This document shows, piece by piece, positions 1-7,496 of a stretch of 42,300 bases of DNA. Each line of letters starts with the position of its first letter. Positions within the stretch are counted from its first letter, which is position 1. The DNA is from JACPJP01 sp964650285. GTDB lineage: Archaea > Nanobdellota > Nanobdellia > Woesearchaeales > GW2011-AR4. A program made the position numbers and the translations under genes. The notes under the pieces were generated by a model. The model made no database searches, was not told the origin of the DNA, and saw only the letters and a list, made by a program, of their open reading frames with translations. The stretch is from positions 1 through 42,300 of the forward strand of contig CAZYSP010000010.1 in NCBI GenBank assembly GCA_964650285.1, in the 5' to 3' direction.

Positions 1-1979
1 ATTGCCAAAAAATCTCTCAAAGATCCTTTTTGGATTTGTACAAGCAAAAAAGAATCTACAGAAAAAGAGCACCATTTGTGTGGTGCCCTGAATGCCAGAC
101 AGCTATAGCCCAGGTTGAGATGAAGGACAGTGAAAGAGAAAGCAATTTTGTCTACATGAAATTTGATACTTCATTAGGCAAGCAAATAACTATAGCCACA
201 ACAAGACCAGAGCTATTGCCTGCTTGTGTCGCTATACACATACATCCGGATGATAAGAGATACAAAAAATTTATTGGGGCTGAGGCAGGGATACCATTCT
301 CAGACAGAAAAGTAAAAATAAATGCAAACAAAGATGTTGATATGGAATTTGGCTCTGGAATTGTTTACCATTGTACTTTTGGTGATACGGATGATGTAAA
401 GTGGGTAGAAGAATTCAATATAGAGCCAATTGAAATTATGAATAAGAATGGGACCTTGAATGAAAAAGCAGGCAAATTTAAGGGATTGCATGTAAAAGAG
501 GCAAGAAAAGCTGTCATTAAAGCCCTGGAAGAAGAAAACCGGATTAAAAAAATAGAGCCAATAAAGCATGTAGTAAATGTTCATGAAAGATGTGAAACAG
601 ATATAGAAATACTAACAACAGACCAGTGGTTCATAAAATATCTTGATTTAAAGGATGAATTCATAAAATACGGCAGAAAAATAAAATGGTACCCTAAGCA
701 TATGCGCTCAAGATATGAAAACTGGATTTATGGCTTAAAATGGGACTGGAACATTTCTAGGCAGCGTCATTTCGGCATCCCAATACCTGCATGGCATTGC
801 AAAAAATGCTTTGAAATTATAGTTGCTGATGAAAAACAACTGCCAGTTGATCCTTTAGTTGATAAGCCAAAAAGTAAATGTAAATGCGGTTCTTCTGAAT
901 TTATCCCAGAAAAAGATGTTTTGGATACATGGACAACTTCCTCATTAACACCGCAGCTTGCAATTGAACTTTTCAAAAACAAAAAAATATACAAAAAATT
1001 ATTCCCAATGAGTTTGAGACCACAGGCACATGATATAATTACCTTCTGGCTGTTTAATACTGTTGTAAAAAGCTATTTCCACCACAAAAACATTCCCTGG
1101 AAAGATGTGATGATTTCCGGCTGGGCTCTTGATCCACATGGAAAAAAGATGTCAAAGTCAAAGGGAAATGTAGTTGATCCAAGAGACACCATTAAAAAAT
1201 ACTCGGCAGATGCATTAAGGTTCTGGGCAGCTGGCTCAAATTTAGGGGATGATTTGCCATTCCAGGAAAAAGACTTAGTAACAGGGCAGAAATTTACAAC
1301 AAAAATATGGAATGCTTCTAAATTCGCTTTTATGCATTTTGCAGATTATAATGGCAAAAAACCAAAAAATATTGAGGCAATTGATAAATGGATTTTAACA
1401 AAACTAAGCAATATTGTAAAAGAATCCACTGAAAATTTTATGAATTATGAATACTCTCATACAAAGCTTGCAACAGAAACATTTTTCTGGCATACTTTTT
1501 GTGACAATTACCTTGAAATAATAAAAGACAGGCTTTATAATGCAGACAAAAGGGGCAAAGAGGCAAGATTGTCAGCACAATACGGCTTATACCACGGCTT
1601 ATTGACAATAATAAAGCTAATGGCTCCAATAACACCCTTCATAACAGAGGAACTCTACCAGCTTTATTATAAAAAGCATGAAAAAAGCAAAAGTGTTCAT
1701 ATTACAAGCTGGCCAAAATTAAATTTAATTGACGAAAAAGCAGAAAAAATTGGAGATTTCTTTGTCTACATATTGCAGCATGTCAGAAGGGCAAAATCCG
1801 AGAAGAATTTGTCATTAAAAAAACCTGTTAAAAAGCTGATAGCAAAAGGCAAGCTTTCCAAAGCAGATTTTGAAAAAATAAGACAAGATTTAGTAGCAAC
1901 AACAAATGCACAAGAAATTGTTTTTGAACCACTAGACAAACAATCGAAAATTGATTACGAAGTCATAGTTGATATTTGA
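1..1979 (+). CDS. valS: Valyl-tRNA synthetase, 5' end outside window
   Basis: Charges tRNA-Val with valine in the cytoplasm (class I synthetase, ValRS/IleRS/LeuRS group). The reading frame is open from base 3, so the gene starts upstream; the N-terminal part with the HIGH motif is not in the window and the TTG at 30 is not a real start. Visible in order: a first zinc-type pair (WCPEC, about nt 80), the CP1 editing domain with TTRPE (about nt 198) and the GSGIVYHCTFGDTDD stretch (about nt 355), a second CxxC...CxC zinc site (about nt 800-890), and the KMSKS signature at nt 1146-1160. The anticodon-binding helical domain and a lysine-rich tail follow. About 658 residues are visible; archaeal ValRS is usually 800-900, so roughly 150-200 residues are missing. 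The ValRS assignment rests on the conserved order of these blocks. Confidence 0.96.
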   Translation, partial: CQKISQRSFLDLYKQKRIYRKRAPFVWCPECQTAIAQVEMKDSERESNFVYMKFDTSLGKQITIATTRPELLPACVAIHIHPDDKRYKKFIGAEAGIPFSDRKVKINANKDVDMEFGSGIVYHCTFGDTDDVKWVEEFNIEPIEIMNKNGTLNEKAGKFKGLHVKEARKAVIKALEEENRIKKIEPIKHVVNVHERCETDIEILTTDQWFIKYLDLKDEFIKYGRKIKWYPKHMRSRYENWIYGLKWDWNISRQRHFGIPIPAWHCKKCFEIIVADEKQLPVDPLVDKPKSKCKCGSSEFIPEKDVLDTWTTSSLTPQLAIELFKNKKIYKKLFPMSLRPQAHDIITFWLFNTVVKSYFHHKNIPWKDVMISGWALDPHGKKMSKSKGNVVDPRDTIKKYSADALRFWAAGSNLGDDLPFQEKDLVTGQKFTTKIWNASKFAFMHFADYNGKKPKNIEAIDKWILTKLSNIVKESTENFMNYEYSHTKLATETFFWHTFCDNYLEIIKDRLYNADKRGKEARLSAQYGLYHGLLTIIKLMAPITPFITEELYQLYYKKHEKSKSVHITSWPKLNLIDEKAEKIGDFFVYILQHVRRAKSEKNLSLKKPVKKLIAKGKLSKADFEKIRQDLVATTNAQEIVFEPLDKQSKIDYEVIVDI

Positions 1980-2052
1980 TTAGAAATTATAAATTTAAAT
2001 GTTAATTAAATTATTGCGTGTTTATTATTGGATTTTTCTCTATTGTAAATTT

Positions 2053-2736
2053 CTACTTTATCAAATCAGCAGTACCTGCTCCTATATTTGCAAATAATCC
2101 GACCATTACGATAAGCTTCATTGCCCAGGAAGTATCCTGTATTTGCCCTCCAATAACTCCGAACACAGTTAAAACTATACCACTTGTTACATAGGTCACA
2201 AATATCAATGATGTTATTCTTAACGGCAGCATTAATTTCTTATCTCCCAGATTTTGATACTTTGTGTAATTGAATAGTAATACATCAAATAATATAGTAA
2301 TAAAGATTAGAAATATGATGTGCATCAAATCAAGGTTTCTTGCCAGATTCCAGACTTCTTCAGTAACTGCAAAAGGCGCTGACAGAATTGTAGCTCCAAC
2401 AACTTGCTGTGCAATATCCTTAAAAGCAAATTTATCAGGCAATACCGTTGTTGCCACCTTGGAAAATATCTGTTTGCCCTTGGACATTGTCTTTCGTAAA
2501 GTGCCAATATCTTCTTTAATGTCTTCAAGGTCTTCTTTAATGTCTCCGACATCTTCTCCTGTTTCATCGACCTCTTTCTTGATGTCACCAACATCATCCT
2601 TGATTTCCTCGACATCTTCTCCTGTTTCTTCTATTTCCTCTCCGGTTTCTTCTATATCCTTATTTAATTCCTGAATATCTTCAAGAATCTTTTGAATATC
2701 CTCTCTCAGCTTTTCTTTTGACTTGTCTTCTAGCAT
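2053..2736 (-). CDS. Coiled-coil membrane protein, DUF2391-like
   Basis: Function unknown. Residues 1-85 form a highly charged coiled coil built from repeated short units such as EETGEDVEEIKDD and VGDIKEDLEDIKEDIG, almost all E, D, K, I and G. Residues about 105-227 contain four predicted membrane segments. The entry to the membrane part (DIAQQVVGATILSAPFAVTEEVWNLA, split across residues about 106-131) resembles the DUF2391/TIGR02587 family of putative integral membrane proteins, recalled from memory. The acidic repeats may make the N-terminus a self-associating stalk in the cytoplasm; that is inference. It ends 73 bp from valS, which converges on it, and its ATG lies 6 bp after the cysS stop, so it is probably co-transcribed with tRNA-Cys and cysS. 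Confidence 0.7.
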   Translation of the reverse strand: MLEDKSKEKLREDIQKILEDIQELNKDIEETGEEIEETGEDVEEIKDDVGDIKKEVDETGEDVGDIKEDLEDIKEDIGTLRKTMSKGKQIFSKVATTVLPDKFAFKDIAQQVVGATILSAPFAVTEEVWNLARNLDLMHIIFLIFITILFDVLLFNYTKYQNLGDKKLMLPLRITSLIFVTYVTSGIVLTVFGVIGGQIQDTSWAMKLIVMVGLFANIGAGTADLIK

Positions 2737-2742
2737 TTTACA

Positions 2743-4104
2743 TTAATCTTGTTTTTTAACTATAGTATCTTTTTCAGTATCTTCCAATATATATCCCTTA
2801 CTTTTGATTTCTTCCCTTATTTTGTCTGCCTTTTCATAATTTTTTTCTTTTCTTGCTTTTTCTCTCTCCTGGACTAATTTCTTGATTTCAGCTGGAATTT
2901 TTTCTTTTTTTGTTTCTAAAACACCTAAAATTTTATCAAAATCAAGCATTAAATCACAACTTTTTTTGCCCCCTCCGTTCTTATGCACTTCTTTAACAAA
3001 ATCAAATATTGCAGCAAGAGCTTTTGGGGTATCAAAATCATCATCCATATATTTTAGAAATTCTTTTTTTGTTTTTTCTATTAATTTCTGGTCATCTTTT
3101 TCTTTGTTATCTTTTACTTTTCTTACAAAATCATCCAGTCTTTCGAGGCTGTGCTTTGCCTGCTCTAATAATTCTTCAGAAAAGTCAATGGGGCTTCTAT
3201 AATGAGCTGAAAGATAAAAGAACCTTAAAACTTTTGGATCATATTTTTTTAATGCATCTTTTATAGTGGTAAAATTGCCTGCTGATTTGGCCATCTTCTG
3301 GCCCTTTACATTCAAGAAACCAGTATGCAGCCAATACCTTACAAAAGGCTTTTTTCCAGAAGCAGATTCCATCTGGGCAATTTCTGCTTCATGGTGAGGA
3401 AATATTAAATCGCGAGCTCCGCCATGCACATCATACTGCTGCCCAAAAAATTTTTCGCTAATGGCAGTATCCTCAATATGCCATCCCGGTCTTCCACCAT
3501 TAAACCAAGGATCTTCCCAAGAGGGCTCGTCTAGTTTTGATTTTTTCCATAAACAAAAATCTCCCTTGTTTTTTTTCTTACCACTATCATCTATCCTTGA
3601 AACAGCATCTTCTGCCTCTATTGATTTTCTGCCAGACAATTTCCCGTATTCAGGATCTTTACTAAGGTTAAAATATACACCATCATTCTCTATAGTATAG
3701 GCATAATCCTTGTCCATTAATGTTTTTATCTGTTTTTGTATTTCTTTAATATGCTCAGTTGCTCTCGCAAATTTATCTATAGAATCAACACCTAATGCTT
3801 TCATATCTTTATAGTATTCCTTTTCAAACTTTCTAGCTAAATCAATTGGTTTCTGTTTCTTCTCACGAGCCCTTTGTATTATCTTATCATCTATATCTGT
3901 AACATTTTGCAGGTAAGTAACTTTATAGCCCCTATACCTTAGATATTTTACAATAATATCAAACTGCACATAAGTTTTTGCATGCCCAATATGCGCGTAA
4001 TCGTAGGGTGTAATTCCGCAACAGAAAAAATTAACATTCTTCCCTTTACGTGGTTTAAACAATTCTTTTTTCCTGGTTAAAGTATTATAAACTTTCAATG
4101 TCAT
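2743..4104 (-). CDS. cysS: Cysteinyl-tRNA synthetase
   Basis: Charges tRNA-Cys. The start is set at MTLKVYN (4104) because the longer open frame runs back through the tRNA-Cys gene; this gives 453 residues, close to the usual 460. HIGH is at 38-41 (YAHIGH) and the KMSKS variant KMAKS at 270-274. The zinc site of bacterial CysRS uses Cys28, Cys209, His234 and Glu238; here Cys28/29, His237 and Glu241 are present, but the equivalent of Cys209 is Asp212 (GWHIED). I believe some archaeal CysRS share this, so it may be a lineage feature. The start codon lies 20 nt after the tRNA-Cys 3' end, so enzyme and substrate tRNA are likely made from one transcript. Confidence 0.95.
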   Translation of the reverse strand: MTLKVYNTLTRKKELFKPRKGKNVNFFCCGITPYDYAHIGHAKTYVQFDIIVKYLRYRGYKVTYLQNVTDIDDKIIQRAREKKQKPIDLARKFEKEYYKDMKALGVDSIDKFARATEHIKEIQKQIKTLMDKDYAYTIENDGVYFNLSKDPEYGKLSGRKSIEAEDAVSRIDDSGKKKNKGDFCLWKKSKLDEPSWEDPWFNGGRPGWHIEDTAISEKFFGQQYDVHGGARDLIFPHHEAEIAQMESASGKKPFVRYWLHTGFLNVKGQKMAKSAGNFTTIKDALKKYDPKVLRFFYLSAHYRSPIDFSEELLEQAKHSLERLDDFVRKVKDNKEKDDQKLIEKTKKEFLKYMDDDFDTPKALAAIFDFVKEVHKNGGGKKSCDLMLDFDKILGVLETKKEKIPAEIKKLVQEREKARKEKNYEKADKIREEIKSKGYILEDTEKDTIVKKQD

Positions 4105-4123
4105 TTTGTAAAGTAAAGATATA

Positions 4124-4242
4124 AGCGAGGGATGGGACTCGAACCCATGAATAAGCGGGTTGCAGCCGCTCGCCTTAGCCGCTTGGCTTTGAGGTAGTGA
4201 ATTGCTCGCAAGAATTTGCGAGTCGCTTGCACTAACCCTCGC
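4124..4242 (-). tRNA. tRNA-Cys(GCA) with intron at position 8/9
   Basis: A complete cloverleaf can be drawn on the minus strand. The acceptor 5' strand GCGAGGG (4242-4236) pairs with CCCTCGC (4131-4125). The D stem is GCC/GGC, with GG in the D loop. The anticodon stem is AGCGG/CCGCT with loop CTGCAAC (4165-4159), giving anticodon GCA at 4163-4161. The variable loop is TATTC, and the T arm is ATGGG-TTCGAGT-CCCAT. Discriminator U73 at 4124 is the expected identity base for tRNA-Cys, and CCA is not encoded. Between U8 (4235) and A9 (4188) lie 46 extra bases. Removing them gives a standard 73-nt tRNA with the normal U8-A9. The gene sits 20 nt upstream of cysS on the same strand. Confidence 0.93.
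4189..4234 (-). other. Non-canonical tRNA intron with BHB-like fold
   Basis: This is the 46-nt insertion between positions 8 and 9 of tRNA-Cys. In the precursor, exon bases 3-6 (GAGG) can pair with CCTC near the intron 3' end, giving the four-base-pair central helix of a bulge-helix-bulge. The 5' bulge would be G7-U8-U and the 3' bulge AAA. Cutting after the second base of each bulge yields exactly U8 joined to A9. The intron is itself structured: AGTG pairs with CACT, and CTCGCAA (4222-4216) pairs with TTGCGAG (4211-4205) around an ATTC loop. The outer helix is only two pairs (G1-C11, C2-G10), so this is a relaxed motif. Splicing would need the archaeal tRNA-splicing endonuclease. Confidence 0.8.
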
Positions 4243-4287
4243 ATAGCGGACTATGCCCTCGCATTGTAATTTTAATAACTTAATATC

Positions 4288-4297
4288 TTTTATAAAG
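4288..4297 (-). promoter_or_regulatory. TATA box of tRNA-Cys-cysS
   Basis: The minus strand reads CTTTATAAAA here, a good archaeal TATA element. Counting 25-30 nt downstream places the transcription start near 4262-4266, about 20 nt before the mature tRNA 5' end. The transcript would begin at an extra copy of GCGAGGG (4262-4256). No other promoter-like element is visible between this point and cysS. Confidence 0.6.
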
Positions 4298-4373
4298 ATT
4301 ACTGAATTATCTAATAATAGGATTATAATAATAAGTAGAAACATTTAAAAATTGTGCATAGTTCTCAAACTTT

Positions 4374-4898
4374 ATGGCAAGAATAAGAAAATTTGTATCA
4401 TACAGAAGGATTGAAAGGCCCTACACAAGGACCTCTAAGTACAAAGGAAAGTCATACGTAAAAATTAGCCCAAACATACGCATAGCGGGTTTTGAATTAG
4501 GCAGCCCTAAAAAAAGGTTTCAATATACATTAAAGCTTATATCAAAAGATAATTTGCAAATAAGGGACAATGCCCTGGAAAGCGCAAAGCAGACCTCTAA
4601 TAAGATTCTTGAATCTACCTTGGGCCTTTCTGGTTACCACCTTAAACTTAAGCCTTACCCCCACCATGTTTTAAGAGAAAATCCTCTTGCAGCAGGTGCT
4701 GGTGCAGACCGCTTTAGTACAGGAATGCAAAGGGCTTTTGGAAAACCAATAGGCAATGCTGCTCAGATAAAAAAAGGTGACACAATATTTCATGTTTCTG
4801 TAAACAAATTAAATTTAGAGCTTGCAAAAACAGCTTTGACCAGAGCCTCTAAAAAACTGCCTTGCTCCTGCACAATACAATTAGTAGAAAACAAGTAA
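4374..4898 (+). CDS. rpl10e: Ribosomal protein L10e (uL16 family)
   Basis: Large-subunit ribosomal protein of the L16/L10e family, located near the peptidyl transferase centre and the elongation-factor site. The N-terminal RRIERPYTRTSKYKGK stretch and the central block (LKLKPYPHHVLRENPLAAGA, then DRFSTGMQRAFGKPIG) are family hallmarks. At 174 residues it matches archaeal L10e. It is divergent from the tRNA-Cys/cysS unit, with its start 131 bp from the tRNA 5' end. A TATA-like ACATTTAAAA at about 4341-4350 is 25-30 nt before the ATG, which suggests a leaderless mRNA. Confidence 0.95.
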   Translation: MARIRKFVSYRRIERPYTRTSKYKGKSYVKISPNIRIAGFELGSPKKRFQYTLKLISKDNLQIRDNALESAKQTSNKILESTLGLSGYHLKLKPYPHHVLRENPLAAGAGADRFSTGMQRAFGKPIGNAAQIKKGDTIFHVSVNKLNLELAKTALTRASKKLPCSCTIQLVENK

Positions 4899-4987
4899 AT
4901 GGTATTCTTTAATTGAATTTGCCCATTTAACAGTATTGCATAGAAAACCTTAAATAGAAAAAAAAATAAATAGCAATAACGATATAG

Positions 4988-6226
4988 ATGGTATTAGGTA
5001 TCGAGATCATAATCTTAGTAATTCTCCTATTGCTATCAGGCTTTTTCTCTGGATCAGAGGTTGCTTTGATTAGCTTAACAAGAGTTAAAGCCAGGTACAT
5101 GCTTGACAAGAAAAAGTTTGGGGCAGTTTTCGTAAAAAATCTGAAAGATGACCCTCAAAGAATGCTTGCAACAATTTTGATTGGAAACAACCTGGTTAAC
5201 GTTGCTGCAGCTGCCATGGCAACCTCAATCATGATAGGAATTTTCAAAATCTACGCAATAGCAATTGCAACAGGAGTAATGACACTGCTAATTCTAATTT
5301 TCGGAGAGATAACTCCGAAATCAATAGCAGCAAAAAACAATGAATTAATTTCGCAACTTGTTGCTGCTCCAATATGGTATTTAAGCATAATATTAGCCCC
5401 TATACTAAACATCCTGGATAAATTCCTAAACAGATTCATCAAGCTTATGGGAATAAAAACTCAGGAAAAAGCAATAACAGAAGAAGAGATAATGAGTATG
5501 ATAAAATTAGCAGAAGAAGAAGGCTCTATAAAAGAAATTGAGGAAAAGATGATAAAAAGCATCCTTGAGTTTGATGATATAAGCGTAGGGGAAATAGCAA
5601 CCCCGAGGAAAGACATGATTATGCTGGAATCCAAATTGAAAATAAAAAATGCATTCAAAATATTTTTAAAAAAAAGGCATACCAGGATGCCGGTTTATGA
5701 AAAATATAGAGAGCATATCATAGGGATTGTCCACATTGTGGATTTAATGAAAAATATGCAAGGCAAAAATAAGAATGATGCTATAAGAAAAATTATGTAC
5801 AAGCCATACTTTGTTCCTGAAGTAAAGAAAATTAGCGACCTATTAAGGCGATTCCAGAAAAGAAAAGAGCATATGGCCATTGTAGTGGATGAGCATGGCT
5901 CTATCACAGGTCTTGTTACTTTAGAAGATGTCTTGGAGGAAATTGTAGGAGAGATAATGGATGAAACAGATATTATAGCTCCAAACACCAAGAAGATAGG
6001 AAAAAATATTTGGATTGTTAATGGGAAAATTGATATTGAGGAGGTAAATGAAAAATTAAATATGAAATTGAAAGGCAAAGGATACGACACATTAAGCGGA
6101 TTTATTCTCAAATTCACCGGTAAAATACCAAAAGAAGGTGACGAAATTAGTTACAACAAGTTTAAATTGAAAATTGAAGAAATAGAAGACCACAGGATTT
6201 CTAAGGTGAGGGTTGAAAAAAAGTAA
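4988..6226 (+). CDS. CNNM/CorC-type membrane protein with CBS pair
   Basis: Member of the DUF21-CBS-CorC_HlyC family, related to CNNM/CorB proteins that carry or control Mg2+ efflux. Residues 1-145 form the DUF21/CNNM membrane domain (LSGFFSGSEVALISLTRVKA, later GNNLVNVAAAAMAT and IFGEITPKSIA, all family signatures). A CBS-domain pair follows at about 200-320 (ATPRKDMIMLE..., then VVDEHGSITGLVTLEDVLEE), and a C-terminal CorC_HlyC domain at about 330-412. Length and order are complete. The substrate cannot be read from sequence; divalent-cation transport is inference from the family. It stands alone between L10e and alba, both on the same strand. Confidence 0.9.
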   Translation: MVLGIEIIILVILLLLSGFFSGSEVALISLTRVKARYMLDKKKFGAVFVKNLKDDPQRMLATILIGNNLVNVAAAAMATSIMIGIFKIYAIAIATGVMTLLILIFGEITPKSIAAKNNELISQLVAAPIWYLSIILAPILNILDKFLNRFIKLMGIKTQEKAITEEEIMSMIKLAEEEGSIKEIEEKMIKSILEFDDISVGEIATPRKDMIMLESKLKIKNAFKIFLKKRHTRMPVYEKYREHIIGIVHIVDLMKNMQGKNKNDAIRKIMYKPYFVPEVKKISDLLRRFQKRKEHMAIVVDEHGSITGLVTLEDVLEEIVGEIMDETDIIAPNTKKIGKNIWIVNGKIDIEEVNEKLNMKLKGKGYDTLSGFILKFTGKIPKEGDEISYNKFKLKIEEIEDHRISKVRVEKK

Positions 6227-6334
6227 ACTAGAGTTTTACGAAATATTTATAAATAAAGTATTTTTATACGCTACAAACGTTGGGTCATGGTCAAACAACA
6301 ATTAACACTAATAACTACAACATAAAAATAACAT

Positions 6335-6340
6335 GGAGGT
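6335..6340 (+). promoter_or_regulatory. Ribosome binding site that sets the alba start
   Basis: GGAGGT at 6335-6340 is followed by seven bases and then ATG at 6348, an ideal Shine-Dalgarno arrangement. An in-frame ATG at 6333 overlaps this site and is therefore unlikely to be used. TATA-like elements at about 6243-6254 and 6259-6269 imply a 5' leader of several tens of bases, unlike the leaderless genes elsewhere in the window. Confidence 0.8.
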
Positions 6341-6347
6341 CAGCAAT

Positions 6348-6629
6348 ATGGAAGACAACAACATTTTTATTGGTGGAAAGCCGTTTATGAACTATGTGAC
6401 TGGCGTAGTAATGCAGTTTACAACCAAGAATGCAGAAAATGTAATAATAAAGGCTCGTGGAAAGTTCATCAGCCGCGCTGTAGATGTCGCAGAAGTTGCG
6501 AGTAAAAGATTTCTGGAAAGCACAGTAGGCGTAAGAGACATAAAGATAGACAGCGAAGAGTTCAAGAACGACGAAGGCAAGGACATAAGAGTTTCCATCA
6601 TTGAGATAACATTAGGGAAGAATCAGTAA
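6348..6629 (+). CDS. albA: Alba chromatin/RNA-binding protein
   Basis: Small dimeric nucleic-acid-binding protein of archaeal chromatin (Alba/Sso10b family), 93 residues from the start chosen by the strong GGAGGT site. The family pattern is clear: IFIGGKPFMNYVTGVVMQF at the start, the AENVIIKARGKFISRAVDVAEV block, where lysine and arginine contact nucleic acid, and the RFLESTVGVRDIKIDSEEF strand pair. It coexists here with a histone (36664-36879), as in many archaea outside the Sulfolobales. Its stop lies 9 bp from the convergent ThiF-type gene. Confidence 0.95.
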   Translation: MEDNNIFIGGKPFMNYVTGVVMQFTTKNAENVIIKARGKFISRAVDVAEVASKRFLESTVGVRDIKIDSEEFKNDEGKDIRVSIIEITLGKNQ

Positions 6630-6638
6630 AGCAACATA

Positions 6639-7445
6639 TTAAGGAGAAATGATTTTTTGATTTTCTTTTAACTTCTTTATACTAGGATTTTCTCCGCAAA
6701 CCACACAATTTTTATTCTTGCTTAATTTCAGCTCTTTAAATTGCATATTTAATGCATTGTAGACCAAAAACCTTCCAGATAATATATTCCCTTTACCAAG
6801 AATAATCTTAAGCGCTTCTGTAGCCTGTATCGTGCCAATAACTCCTAGCAAAGCTCCAAGAACACCTGCTTCAACACAACTTAAGACTGAACCTGGTTTT
6901 GGAGGTTCCGGAAATAAACATCTATAGCACGGACCATTTTTATAATTGAAAACAGATGCATGCCCATCAAAACCAGTGGCACTTCCATAAACATTTGGCT
7001 TGTTCAATAAAACACATGCATCATTAATCAGATATTTAGTAGAAAAATTATCACTGCCGTCTATAACCACATCATATTTTTTTATTATTTCCAGTGCATT
7101 CTCTGAATTTAGTTTTTCATTATGTGTTTCCACTTTAACATCTGGATTTAAATCATTAATAACTTTTTTTGCAGATTCTGTTTTTCTTGCCCCTAAATTT
7201 TTTGTAGAATAAATTATCTGCCTTTGCAAATTAGTCTCCTCAACATTATCAAAATCAATAATCCCTATTATCCCTACACCGGCAGCAGCCAGATAAAGAG
7301 CAGCAGGACTTCCCAAACCCCCAACACCTATTATTAACACCTTGCCACGCTTAATCTTTTCTTGGCCTTTTATTCCTACCTCTTGCAAATTTAGATGTCT
7401 TACGTATCTGTTAAATTCCTGTTCTGTTAAATTTTCATTTGCCAT
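6639..7445 (-). CDS. ThiF/MoeB-family E1-like adenylyltransferase
   Basis: E1-like enzyme that adenylates the C-terminal glycine of a ubiquitin-fold sulfur carrier (ThiS/MoaD/SAMP type). Visible are the nucleotide loop GVGGLGSPAALYLA (40-53), the D-N-V-E-E-T-N-L-Q-R-Q block, the SCVEAGVLG segment holding the catalytic cysteine, and two CxxC zinc pairs (CYRC and CVVC). At 268 residues it is MoeB-length without a rhodanese domain. No carrier protein or molybdopterin/thiamine gene is nearby, so its partner (tRNA thiolation, cofactor synthesis or SAMP conjugation) cannot be decided here. Confidence 0.9.
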   Translation of the reverse strand: MANENLTEQEFNRYVRHLNLQEVGIKGQEKIKRGKVLIIGVGGLGSPAALYLAAAGVGIIGIIDFDNVEETNLQRQIIYSTKNLGARKTESAKKVINDLNPDVKVETHNEKLNSENALEIIKKYDVVIDGSDNFSTKYLINDACVLLNKPNVYGSATGFDGHASVFNYKNGPCYRCLFPEPPKPGSVLSCVEAGVLGALLGVIGTIQATEALKIILGKGNILSGRFLVYNALNMQFKELKLSKNKNCVVCGENPSIKKLKENQKIISP

Positions 7446-7496
7446 TCTGTAAAAATTAGTGTTCCACCTAGAATGCCAAAAATAAAATAATAAAAA

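Noticed and set aside
2270..2674. Plus-strand ORF rich in Ser, Met and Thr
   Set aside because: It is the antisense shadow of the repeated coiled-coil region of the minus-strand membrane protein gene.
4105..4344. An N-terminal extension of CysRS by about 80 residues
   Set aside because: The frame runs through the complete tRNA-Cys gene and its promoter. MTLKVYN at 4104 matches the normal CysRS start.
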